Source: Leptasterias polaris
Taxonomy: Eukaryota; Echinodermata; Asteroidea; Forcipulatida; Asteriidae
DNA length: 64,000 nt
Direction of reading: 5' to 3'
Assembly (NCBI GenBank): GCA_037783415.1
Contig: JAZGTN010000028.1
Coordinates: forward strand, 887,001 to 951,000
The notes under the pieces: model-generated
Told to the model about the DNA's origin: nothing
Seen by the model: only the letters and a program-made list of their open reading frames with translations
Database searches by the model: none
Position numbers and translations under genes: made by a program
In this document: positions 21,741-32,310 of the stretch, in pieces
Position numbering within the stretch: the stretch's first letter is position 1
Layout: every line of letters starts with the position of its first letter

Positions 21741-21975
21741 TTTTTTTCATATCATTCTAAGATGGATATTATACAGTATGTATAATTTCAATCACAGTTA
21801 GTCTTTTGGACCTTTGTTTTGAACGCAAATTGCCAATTTGCCATGACCCTCCTATTTATTTCTATACTGCGTTAACGTCGTCTGCTTCGTTTTACTTGCC
21901 CACCGGGTGATGGCGCCCTTCCCCATGTTCCAATTGTGCTGAGTCATCGCGTTACAACGGCTGTGTGCAAAAAAG

Positions 21976-22010
21976 CGACAGTGTCCTATCTTCCTTTTAT
22001 AGTATCTTTG
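21976..22010 (-). repeat. Right 35-bp TIR of P-like element
   Basis: Exact reverse complement of 16678-16712. Followed by ATAAAAC (22011-22017), matching the 7 bp left of the element. Confidence 0.9.
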
Positions 22011-22099
22011 ATAAAACTCAGCGGTAGATTGTATTTCTAGGCATAACTCATAATTATTGTGCACAACCATGACAACAGGCCTTGTATGATGGTCAGAAT

Positions 22100-23460
22100 A
22101 CATACATAGTGTAACCTCCAGTTATTAATTGAGGGTCATGTACACAATCTGACCCAGGAGGCTACATCGGCGACTAACCTCATTAAATACGATTTTTTTT
22201 CGCACAAATTAAGCAGACAATCTTACTGATGCATTTTCGTTTCACTTAACCTGTTTTTTGTGTTTTTTTATATCATATTTTCCTAAAAAGTATAAATTGT
22301 TCACCCGAAAAAATAACGTCCTTATCATGTTCAATAAAAAACCATCAGTAGTGCCTCCTGAAACACACGATTTTAGGATTTTTAACTTGAAATTGAAGGG
22401 TATCAGTGAGGATGCCTGCTTCATTCTAAAGAAAAAGAGAAAAAAATTGCCCAAAATTGAAAAAATCACAACGATTAAGAACAGCACTTTCATTAATTTA
22501 GGGCCGTTTAAAAAAAGTGTTTTTTCTTTTTTTTTAGCATTGTTTAGTATAGGCACTTTCTATGACTTTAGGTTTTAGTTGCCAGACGAAAAGGATGTGT
22601 ATTTTAGGCTGTTTTTTTTAATGGAGCTTTCCCGTAATGTCATTGAACTTGACAAGGATACTAGCTTTGTTCTTGGAAATATTGAAATTTTAAAGAAAAA
22701 TATGATATTATTTTTTTGAAAATCCTTATTATTTTGGATGAAAGATGCTATAGGTTAAGGCCAGCCTGGTTCTAAAGCAAAAATCCTACTTGAAAATTTG
22801 GCAAAGAAATGAAAAAATCACAAGGGTAAGTCAACCATTATCATCAATTTTTGGCCCTTTTTTGAAGATTTTGTTAAGGTGTGATTATATTCTTGACAAT
22901 GATGCAGTAGGCACTACTGGTGGCTTTTGATCGAACTTGTTAGGATGCCTGCTTCATTTTTGAAGCAAAAAAAAATCAAAAAACGGCTTAAAGCATTTGA
23001 GCAAAAATTGAAAAAAAAATGTCAATCGGTTAGACCAGCACTTTCTTATATTTGGGGCCCTATTTGTGATTTTGATGCTTTAATATGATGCTGTATGCAC
23101 TATCTATGACTTTTACTTGAACTTGATAAGTATATTGGCTATCATTTTGGAAATATTGATATTTTAAAGAAAAATACGATATTTTTTTTTTTTTTTTTTT
23201 TACACCATGAAAAATCTGTCAGTGAGGATGCCAGCAAAAAACATTTTTTAATCCGACTTGAAAATTTGTCACAAAAATGACAAAATCACCAGGGGTAAGT
23301 CCTGCAAATTTGGGCTTTTTTGGAAATTCTTTTGAAAGTGTTATTTTATGATTTAATATGATGCAGTAGGCCACGTTTCCTCGTCGGATTTTTTGCTTCA
23401 AAATGAAGCAGGCACCCTCACTGATGCATTTTCTTTTGACTTAACCTGTAGCATCTTTCA
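22100..23460. repeat. Complex repeat region, no gene
   Basis: Diverged repeated phrases include GGATGCCTGCTTCATT-like copies near 22410 and 22942 and the inverse near 23400. ACTGATGCATTTTC plus CTTAACCTG recurs near 22226 and 23420, with a partial inverse near 22740-22760. It looks like rearranged copies of one inverted-repeat element. Confidence 0.5.
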
Positions 23461-24950
23461 TGTCTTGTTCCCCCTCGAGGGAGGAGGGTGTGAGTAAACT
23501 CTCCCGACCAAGTAGGCTCAATCACAGCCCTTGGTGCCGACATTTTGGTTTTCTTCGACGCAAAATAGTGTGAACAAACCATTTGGGAATGGGAATTATA
23601 GTAATTGTTGGCATTTGGTATTCAGTGAATGGCTGACAATGATGAAAGTGTGATTATGATATTAGAATTCGGCACCGGATTAAACAACTCCCCCCGAGTT
23701 AGTACCCTAGCCATGAAAACATTACAATTGCAAACAAGGAGAAACTTCTGTTTCCTTCTTTCATCTTCAAAGTGTCATTTAGTTTTGTTATTTTTAATTG
23801 ATTATTTAACGTCTGACATTGTCAAAATAAATTATATTCATTATTACATACTTTCACATTATCTGAAACGTTTTAATTTTAAAAAAATGTACTTTTATAA
23901 TTGTTACTTGTTTTTTATATAGCCTAGTTATTTTCATTATTAAATATTATTTCAATTCTAACAATGATGGCTTCTTACTGTTGTCACTACAGCTCCACAT
24001 GTCTTACAGCATATTTGTCACAATACTATTGATAAAGAAATGGAGTTTAACGGGGTTTTGTTTAAATCTAATGATTTTGAGCAATGTTGGATTGAACAGT
24101 TTTGCACGGTGGAGTGAGATATGGTATGTACGCACCACAATGCACATCTTTCAACCATTGTCTTCCTTTGACATGACTGAGGGCGCTGTTTGAGTTTGCA
24201 AGGTCTAAGTTTCGTAAAATGCATCCACTTAGTCAATTGCTGGACTTGGTTTTTCAGTATGTGTTGGGCCATGGGACATTTGTGGGTATGCTTTCTTTTG
24301 ATTTATCCAATCATTGGCGGTCTTGTCACTTTGCCCTCAGCATCCAGGAAGATGTTGACCCGATCCGTTCGGTAGTCACAGGTCACACCATGGTCATGTG
24401 GCACAATGTTCACCTGAAATGCAAATAACATTTCCATATTTTACTGGTACCTATCATTGTAACTGAACTCAGTTGAGACATCAGACGCCTTTAAAGACCT
24501 ACTAGTACTTGAACCAAAACGGCAACAAGGGATCTTTGCTGAAATTCATTTAAAATGTTTTCAATCTATAGGGAAATTGAGTTCATATGAGATTAAACAG
24601 ATTTTAATTGTATCAAAGAAATCATTTTAAATACCCTTCTCCGGTGCGTTTCACTCATGTTACGTCATGTGTGGGAGATTCGTTTTGTATAGCCGCTTTG
24701 TTGCAACATTGAGGTATAACAAAAAAACTCCCACGCATGACGTCAAAAAGAAGTATTGTCCTTTGATGATCCGTCAACGGCAGAAGTGTTCTAGTTTTTC
24801 AAAACGTTTAGGTTGGGGCCTAATTTTTTTTATTGATAATTACGAATAATTCAGAAGCGTAAAAATATCAAAACTACTTTTAAATGCTAAACAACACATT
24901 TATAAACAAGTTTAAAAAGCCTTTCAGTCAAAAAGATTTCGCTCTAAACG
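23461..24950. other. Intergenic, no gene seen
   Basis: Short open frames only, with no domain or splice pattern I can recognise. Confidence 0.6.
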
Positions 24951-25132
24951 GGGCCCGGTTTCATAGAGTAGCTTAAGCTGAAAATCGTGCTTAACTTCTT
25001 CTTTTTTATCAGCTACACAAGTGGTACATGTTGAATTGTAGCGTTGGCTGATAACCTTAATGTGGTAAGCATAACTGGTTTAAGTGCTTAGCTCCGTTTT
25101 GTGTTTATAAGCAGTGCTATGAAATTTGGCCC
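24951..25132. mobile_element. MITE with GGGCCCGGTTTCATAGAG terminus
   Basis: About 180 bp. The left end is GGGCCCGGTTTCATAGAGTA and the right end is the imperfect complement (GCTATGAAATTTGGCCC). Short non-autonomous elements with these ends are familiar in marine invertebrate genomes, from recall. Confidence 0.6.
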
Positions 25133-25310
25133 AGATTGGGACAGTATGGGTGTGGGTTAATGCCTAAGAAATTTGTCTTTCCTAAAAAATTGCTGAAGTC
25201 AATGAGGCTTGACTAATGTTCTCATACAAAAATAGTCTTAGACTTGGCTCGGTTCAAAGTCCAGGGTCATGCTTGGTTTTCTTTTGGAGAAGTCTAATTG
25301 CCACATGCAC

Positions 25311-25416
25311 CAGTGTTGTAGGTCTTGAGATCTGGTCTCCCCCTTTGCTTGAGACCTCTTTTGTGGTCTTTGTCTCAATATTGGTCTTGGATTTCCAGGT
25401 CTCAACTACAACACTG
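25311..25416. mobile_element. Short hAT-like MITE with CAGTGTTGTAG ends
   Basis: The left end CAGTGTTGTAGGTCTTGAGA is matched by the inverse right end TCTCAACTACAACACTG. A CAGTGTTG terminus is hAT-like. No clear 8-bp target duplication was seen. A related sequence lies around 44470-44590. Confidence 0.5.
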
Positions 25417-26339
25417 ATCTGGGTATCAGGCTTATAAATTATCATGATAAACATAATTGAAGGTGTGTAATATGAAATGGAAGACGTGTAAACAGTTGTC
25501 TTACATTGAGGGAGGAGTTGTCTTTCTTGATGTGTTCCTTTGCCTCTTCTCCACTCTTGAATAATAAATAAAGTGATTTCAAAGTCAATCCAAAAACATC
25601 ATCAGTATTTACACTAAAAATACAAATATACTTGATGTAGAGCCTGCTGCATGCACAGTCTGTCCAGATTACCCAATTCAGATTACCTCTTTTATTCAGG
25701 GAAAGAACAAGGTGACAAGTTCTCAAAAAGACACCCAAACATCCATCTGACTTAAAAACTATGATGCCCCCAAACAAAAATAAACAAATAAATTATCAAC
25801 AACAATAATAATGAATTTATAAAAAAAAAAAAAAAAATTAACAATATATTACATATCAGTTAACTGACCCCAGCTTAAAATTCAAGATTTTTCAACTGGA
25901 AGTGGAAACAGCTGTGATATGATGAGGGATTCCACTTATTCAAGAATCTATGCAAGTAGTACTCTAGGTTAGACCTATACTATCGCACAGGCTACGAATA
26001 CTCAAAAAAATAACGTTAAAAATTATAACTAATAATTGGTGACCCGGCTAATAATTGACTTTGATGGCCCCTTAATTATAATAAAGCCATATCGCTATAA
26101 TAATCGTGCATAAGAGCACATTTATTACAATGTCAATGACTACTGATTCATTTCTTAAACTTTTGTATAGAATTAATTCAAAGTACAATGAAGTGTATAC
26201 TTTCGATAGAACACTTAGAGTGACTGTGTGGTTCCCCCCCCCCCCCCCGCCCCCGCCCCCTCCCCACGACGAACTAAAAAAAAATGTAATCTAATAGCGC
26301 CCTCTTTTGAATCAACTTCAACCAGCCCAAATTACGGGA
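25417..26339. other. Intergenic, no gene seen
   Basis: Contains a poly-A tract near 25819 and a C-rich tract at 26233-26265. Confidence 0.6.
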
Positions 26340-26494
26340 CACCGGTGTGCGAATTTTTTTTTCCCAGCGCGGTAAAGACCATTCTGTGCAGGTGCTAGTT
26401 GATATTGTAATGAAGCTTGGGACGTACGGATCCCAGTGAGATATATGCACAGAATGGCCTTTACCGCGCTGGGAAAAAAATTTCGCCACCGGTG
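26340..26494. repeat. Hairpin with about 49-bp arms
   Basis: The left arm (26340-26390) and right arm (26446-26494) are imperfect reverse complements sharing TTTTTTTCCCAGCGCGGTAAAG and CATTCTGTGCA. Loop of about 55 bp. Probably the ends of a small inverted-repeat element. Confidence 0.8.
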
Positions 26495-26530
26495 TGCCGG
26501 TGTATGAGATTCTGTCCCCCGGACACCTGT

Positions 26531-26587
26531 CGTCCCCCCGTCCCCCCGTCCCCCCGTCCCCCCGTCCCCCCGTCCCCCCGTCCCCCC
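26531..26587. repeat. 8-bp CGTCCCCC minisatellite
   Basis: Seven perfect copies of CGTCCCCC in tandem. Confidence 0.9.
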
Positions 26588-26599
26588 TCCACCCATACG

Positions 26600-27599
26600 C
26601 CGAACTGTGTAGAAAAATCAGATTTCGCCCGCTAAACTTCCATCAGCCTGTGTTATTTTACCTTATTGGGGCAAACACGGGGGAAAAAATCGCATTTGAC
26701 ACCGGACAGAGCAACAACTAACACACGGACACAATGGTCAACAAATAGTTATATTTTATAACCTCACCTTTCCGACAAGTGATGGCCAAGATTGCATTTC
26801 ACTCATTGTGACTCGCCTTCTGGGAATTCGGAGAAAGGGCTTCGATTTACAAAACCGTAACCAATGGCCAGCAACAGCAACAGAACTCACTTCGTGATCT
26901 ATGATTTAATATGAACACTCGCCGCACAATCAGAGTCACAGAATTGCTAACCCGGAAGTCCAATGTAAACAGAGGTGTGTAAAACAAACCGCACTTTGCG
27001 GCACAGTCGAACAACAGCGCCACCAATCGAGAGTTGCAATTTCCAGACTGAAGGAGGCGTGGTTAGGATGTTCGTTGCACCAAGCTAAATAAACTCCCAT
27101 TGCCAGACGGCGAGTCGCGCTGCCAGGCACGATGTAATTATTTATGGCAAATGTAGAGAGCGCCCTCAATGGAGCACTGCAGGTTACTCTATCGTACGTT
27201 CCCGGTTGGAATGCGGGATACTGAATAGTCTTTTGTTTTTTTAATCACTTCTTTTCATTTTACGGCCATTACATGAAGTCAAGCAAATTGTTTGATTTCC
27301 AGCATTCACATACTTGAGTAGCGATTGGGGAGTGGTCATTTTCAAAGTCAGCGTTGCAGCGAGTAGATGTAATTTTAAGAGCTCTTGCTCTATCAGTAAG
27401 TTTTCCTGAACAACGGCGCCATAGCTGGTTGGGTTCCTTTTTCATAGTTGGACCTTCAAGGTCTAGAGTTAAGGCATGAGAGGCAGAGGCTGCAACAGCT
27501 GGTGAGTACCCTTATTAATATTAAAGGATGTTCTACTTATTTCATAGAACCAAAAGCATTTTTATGTACACATTTAGTGGACGACAATTCTCCACTTTG
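26600..27599. other. Intergenic, no gene seen
   Basis: No domain-bearing frame seen. The sequence precedes the left LTR. Confidence 0.5.
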
Positions 27600-28349
27600 T
27601 CACTAGATTTCTCCTTCCGTTTGGTTAAGGCTAAACATGTGCTCTCATAAACAATTTTCATGTAGCCTGTACGGACTAGATACTTTTTACTCCTTTGGAA
27701 ATCGGCTTCAAGGAATCTCTACTATTATTTGCCGACACTTAAATAACCAGGCCTTAAGATATGGTTATGGTCTTTTTAGTCACTAATTAATCACTGTTTC
27801 ATAAAAAGAATATAGGGATCTAGGTTTGCCTATATATACTTGTCCTTCTAAATGTCTATTATTTATTTCTTGTGAATAATTTATTTTACAGAACTACTTT
27901 TATCTCTTGTTCATCCTGTGCTAAGGACAACTTCCTTGCAAGAGCCGAGGGCTTTTATTATTAGGTATGTGCCATTTGGCTGAAGTAGATGTTTTAATAT
28001 TCTTACGGTCAACACTTAACATTTTGCCGTTGATGAAAGTAATGGAATATTGGAATTTAAAAATGAATGAATTGTATATATAGAATACAGAGCTTTACTT
28101 CAATATGGACCATTGTTAAATCATTGTCTAATTATGATTTATATTTTTGTTCCTTATATTACAGGTCCTCCAATTTTGTAGTGACTGTCAATTGTCGTTT
28201 TTATATATATATATATTGCATTAGTAATTGCAAATACAACTTTTAAGAAATTGCAATTAAAATAATAAACTTATGCAGTAACTAAAACGTGTCAACTGTG
28301 ACTTTCTTGGCGTCTAGAAATTTAACCTTACCAACCACATCGGGTACCA
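27600..28349 (+). repeat. 5' LTR
   Basis: About 750 bp, nearly identical to 30288-31105 except for a short (TA) tract near 28205-28220. It ends close to CATCGGGTACCA. Confidence 0.72.
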
Positions 28350-28552
28350 TAAAAATGGCATAGTCGGCAAACATCTAAGGAAGAGGGTAAAAATGGCGTA
28401 GTCGGTTACATAAAAATGGCGTAGTCGGTTACATAAAAATGGCGTAGTCGGTTACATAAAAATGGCGTAGTCGGTTACATAAAAATGGCGTAGTCGGTTA
28501 CATAAAAATGGCGTAGTCGGTTACATAAAAATGGCGTCGTCGGCAGTCGCCA
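28350..28552 (+). repeat. 23-bp minisatellite built on a TGGCGTAGTCGG primer-site-like motif
   Basis: Seven tandem copies of TAAAAATGGCGTAGTCGG plus TTACA, preceded by a variant copy, start just after the 5' LTR. TGG directly after an LTR is where a tRNA primer-binding site belongs (complement of a tRNA 3' end ...CGCCA). The site seems to have been amplified. Confidence 0.7.
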
Positions 28553-29690
28553 AAAGTCAATTTTTTACAAACGACAGTCACTACTTTTTATTGTACATCT
28601 GGGAGTCTTTTACACTTCATGTACCATCTGGGAGTCTTTTACACTTCTACGTGCTTCGCTGAACTCACTTTGCTTTGGGAGCCATGCCAGTGGATGTTCC
28701 GGGTTCTTCCACAAGTTTCAACTGTGTTGCTGTAGACACTACCTTTCAAGTTACTTCTGGGAGTCTTTTACACTTGGAGTTTGGAGTTTTAATTTCAAGT
28801 ACAGCTATGGTATCTTCGCTACACTTGACCAACATGAACATTTCATCTTGAACATTTGAACATTAGAGTGGACACTCTGTTGGTGGTGGTATACTTTATT
28901 TTCATACCAGATTTGAAATTGTTGTGCCCTACATTGTTGTTGGTGGTATACTTTATTTTCATACCAGATTTGAAATTGTTGTGCCCTACACAAAAATATT
29001 AAGGATACAGTTTAGTGTCCAATACAATTTTAGACAAATTGTTAGAGGTGTCTTTACTCTTCACCACTCATCAGTATATGGACACACTGAACACTCATTG
29101 GCAACATTATTTGTCAAAATTTTAAAAGGTTTCCCTTGAAATTGTTTAAATACATAATTATAAAAGAGTGTGGTAATACTTGTGTTTCAACGCTTCACCT
29201 GAGACCAAAAGTCTTAGTACAAAATGTCTGTGCATATTGATCCATATGCTGAAACACTATTTTAGTGCATACTTTGCATGCAATTTTTTGGGAAGAAATT
29301 AAGATCCATGAGTTGGTAGTTTTACTTGGTTTTAATTCAGCCTTACACAGTACAAGCATTCGCTTGCATAAATTGGTTGTTAGTCTTTGAAATAATGCGG
29401 TTGTAGTTTGGTGGGTTTTTTTCCCATTCTGCAGGTACAAGTCAGACTGTTGAAGCTTCTGCATCTCATGCCACCTCCGACCTCCCGTTCTACACTTGCC
29501 ATCACTACAGAGAGACTACTAGTTGCTACTCACAGTACCGTGATGCAATTCAGAAGTAACGCCTAAAAAAAAAACGTTGCCGGTAAAGCGCAAGTTGAGG
29601 TAATGCGTACTGTTTGCTTGCTTGCACAGTGCTGTATGCTAGCATTATTTTGTTTTCATTGTTGTATACTAACTTTCACTCCACGTGATC
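28553..29690. other. Internal LTR-element region, non-coding
   Basis: Three copies of CTGGGAGTCTTTTACACTT (near 28598, 28627, 28757) and a tandem duplication of about 60 bp (28880-28990). No gag or other gene recognised. Confidence 0.6.
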
Positions 29691-29692
29691 AG

Positions 29693-30287
29693 CAGGTAAC
29701 TTTGTATTAGAATGTGTAGATTATCGTCATCTTAATTTAAAAACTAGGAAAGATGCCTTCCCTTTACCTAGAACAGCAGAATTTCTGGATGCTGCAGTTG
29801 GTGCAAAATTTTTCACATCACTTGATCTAGCGAGCGGATACCATCAAGTGAGGGTTCGAGAAGATCGAGAGAAAACTGCTTTTATTACTCCCTTTGGCTT
29901 GTACGAGAATGTCCGCATGCCTTTTGGACTTTGTGGAGCCCCAGCCACTTTCTAGCGTTTAATGCAACGGTGTGTTGGTGATCTAACATACCAGATGTTA
30001 TTTGTTTATTTTAATGACATTTATTATGTGTCTATTTTCCAACTTTTGAGGATCATCTTAAACATCTCGATCTTGTCTTTATACGGTTGAAGCAACATAA
30101 CTTGAAACTCAAACCATCGAAATGTCATTTGTTTTGTAAGGAAGTTCGCTATCTTGGTCATGTTCTGTCTGAGAAAGGCATTTCAACTGAAGAGAAGACG
30201 AAATCTGTTTGTGATTGGCCAGAACCACGTAGTGTGAAGAATCTTCGTTCTTTCCTTGGGTTTGCTAGTTATTATAGACGATTTATT
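29693..30287 (+). pseudogene. Broken Ty3/gypsy reverse transcriptase fragment
   Basis: Remnant of an LTR-retrotransposon pol gene. A conserved RT block with DYRHLN and LDLASGYHQ, and then PFGLYENVRMPFGL, is readable from 29693. An in-frame stop follows near 29955, the YxDD motif is degraded, and a frameshift lies before the segment around 30087-30287 (KPSKCHLF and FLGFASYYRRF). The fragment runs straight into the 3' LTR, so RNase H and integrase are absent. Not functional. Confidence 0.85.
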
Positions 30288-30888
30288 TCACTAGATTTCT
30301 CCTTGCGTTTGGTTAAGGCTAAACATGTGCTCTCATAAACAATTTTCATGTAGCCTGTACGGACTAGATACTTTTTACTCCTTTGGAAATCGGCTTCAAG
30401 GAATCTCTACTATTATTTGCCGACACTTAAATAACCAGGCCTTAAGATATGGTTATGGCCTTTTTAGTCACTAATTAATCACTGTTTCATAAAAAGAATA
30501 TAGGGATCTAGGTTTGCCTATATATACTTGTCCTTCTAAATGTCTATTATTATTTATTTCTTGTGAATAATTTATTTTACAGAACTACTTTTATCTCTTG
30601 TTCATCCTGTGCTAAGGACAACTTCCTTGCAAGAGCCGAGGGCTTTTATTATTAGGTATGTGCCATTTGGCTGAAGTAGATGTTTTAATATTCTTACGGT
30701 CAACACTTAACATTTTGCCGTTGATGAAAGTAATGGAATATTGGAATTTAAAAATGAATGAATTGTATATATAGAATACAGAGCTTTACTTCAATATGGA
30801 CCATTGTTAAATCATTGTCTAATTATGATTTATATTTTTGTACCTTATATTACAGGTCCTCCAATTTTGTAGTGACTGTCAATTGTCG

Positions 30889-30975
<87 letters not shown>

Positions 30976-31105
30976 CATTAGTAATTGCAAATACAACTTT
31001 TAAGAAATTGCAATTAAAATAATAAACTTATGCAGTAACTAAAACGTGTCAACTGTGACTTTCTTGGCGTCTAGAAATTTAACCTTACCAACCACATCGG
31101 TTACA
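30288..31105 (+). repeat. 3' LTR with expanded (TA)n
   Basis: Matches 27600-28349. The TA tract at 30893-30973 has about 40 repeats versus about 8 in the 5' copy. Ends ATCGGTTACA. Confidence 0.72.
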
Positions 31106-31257
31106 CTAATGCTAAATATTTAAACATACTCAAACGGTTCTCTCAGCCTCTTGAGAAACAATCAAATATATTTTCGAACAACTAAACTTCAGATTTCATT
31201 TCAATTTTGGCAGGTCAACCGTTTGACAATTTGCTAATCACCCCAGTACTTCAAGCC

Positions 31258-32310
31258 TAAAGGGTGTGTACAACATTGGTAAGATTGAAAATATAAATGT
31301 TCACAGATTTCCACATAACTTACATGGTATAAAAACCGGTCATGGTGGAAAACTTCCCTTGATAGTTTTGCTTGAAATGCCATAGTTTTTAGGAAATGAG
31401 TAAAACAATAGTCTTTATCCTGCAGGATAAAATCCGATGTTTGAAAAAAAGTTAAAACATATAATGGGGTTTTTCCACTGTTTTCTCATGACTCCGAAGA
31501 CCGATTGAGCTTAAACTTTCACAGGTTTGTTATCTCATGTATGTTGGGTCACATCAAGTGTGGATACAGGTCTTTGGCAATAGACTGTGCAAGTCTCGCG
31601 CGTATCCGAACGAGAAAACACGTCAAACGAAGAACATTTTTATTTCTGAAATTAAATCTTTGTTTTAAATTATATCTCATGACAAAATCTGAACAACAAA
31701 AATTAATCATTACAATTTTATGAAAAGGTTTAGCTTTTGAAAAAAAAATCACAATAGTGTGTATATTATTATTGAAAACAAATTAAAACTCTGGGACAAG
31801 GATGCCTATTTGATGTTAACTTTTTAGAAACCCCTTACGCGGATTCGTGAAGGTCAAACGGGTCTTAAATGGACCCGTATCGCAGTTTAAAGAGGATGCT
31901 GACGCCTCAACACCATAGACTGCAATGAAAAGGGTTTGCTTTGCAATTACAGCATCTGGCGATTATAATTGCGCATCCAAAACAAGCGTTTACGTAAGTT
32001 TTATGATCGGAGGCGAGCACAAAATTCTTAATTTTTTGCAATAACCGGAAGCTGAGGTCAAGTTTAATTCTTGGGTTTTCTTCGTTATATTGTTGAATTG
32101 GTTTTACTTTCATATTTTGTTATCACTTAGTATTACATTCCAACAACATGTATACTTTTCTAGGTCATCCCCTACGTTAAACTAAAATAATTGACGAAAC
32201 AAAATCTCGCCCACGTAAAACTCCATATGGTTGGGACCACTATGGTCCCGGAAGTTCGAATGCGCGCGAGACTTGCACAGCCTATTACCAAAGTGGTACA
32301 CACCCTTTAA
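31258..32310. mobile_element. About 1.05-kb non-autonomous inverted-repeat element
   Basis: The left end AAAGGGTGTGTACAACATTGG and the right end (inverse: AAAGGGTGTGTACCACTTTGG) are imperfect TIRs. No coding capacity. A relative in reverse orientation lies at about 42230-42475. Confidence 0.6.

Larger units (their letters stand above)
16678..22010 (+). mobile_element. P-element-like (THAP9-type) DNA transposon
   Basis: A 5,333-bp unit with identical 35-bp TIRs (16678-16712; 21976-22010), a 7-bp flanking direct repeat, and a four-exon gene for a 905-aa THAP-domain transposase in frame throughout. The 3' part (20660-21975) is non-coding and holds AT microsatellites and a 25-bp tandem array. 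P elements typically make about 8-bp duplications; 7 bp is what I see here. Intact ends plus an intact gene suggest a recently active autonomous copy. Confidence 0.85.
27600..31105 (+). mobile_element. Degenerate Ty3/gypsy-type LTR retrotransposon
   Basis: Near-identical direct repeats (27600-28349; 30288-31105) flank about 1.9 kb. The internal part keeps only a broken gypsy-type reverse transcriptase segment near its 3' end. gag, protease, most of pol and integrase are missing. The high similarity of the two LTRs with a gutted interior suggests recent insertion of an already deleted copy, or later deletion. LTR boundaries are approximate and no target duplication was confirmed. Confidence 0.75.

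Noticed and set aside
28350..28552. CRISPR-like array
   Set aside because: Head-to-tail 23-bp minisatellite with no unique spacers, in an animal genome next to an LTR.
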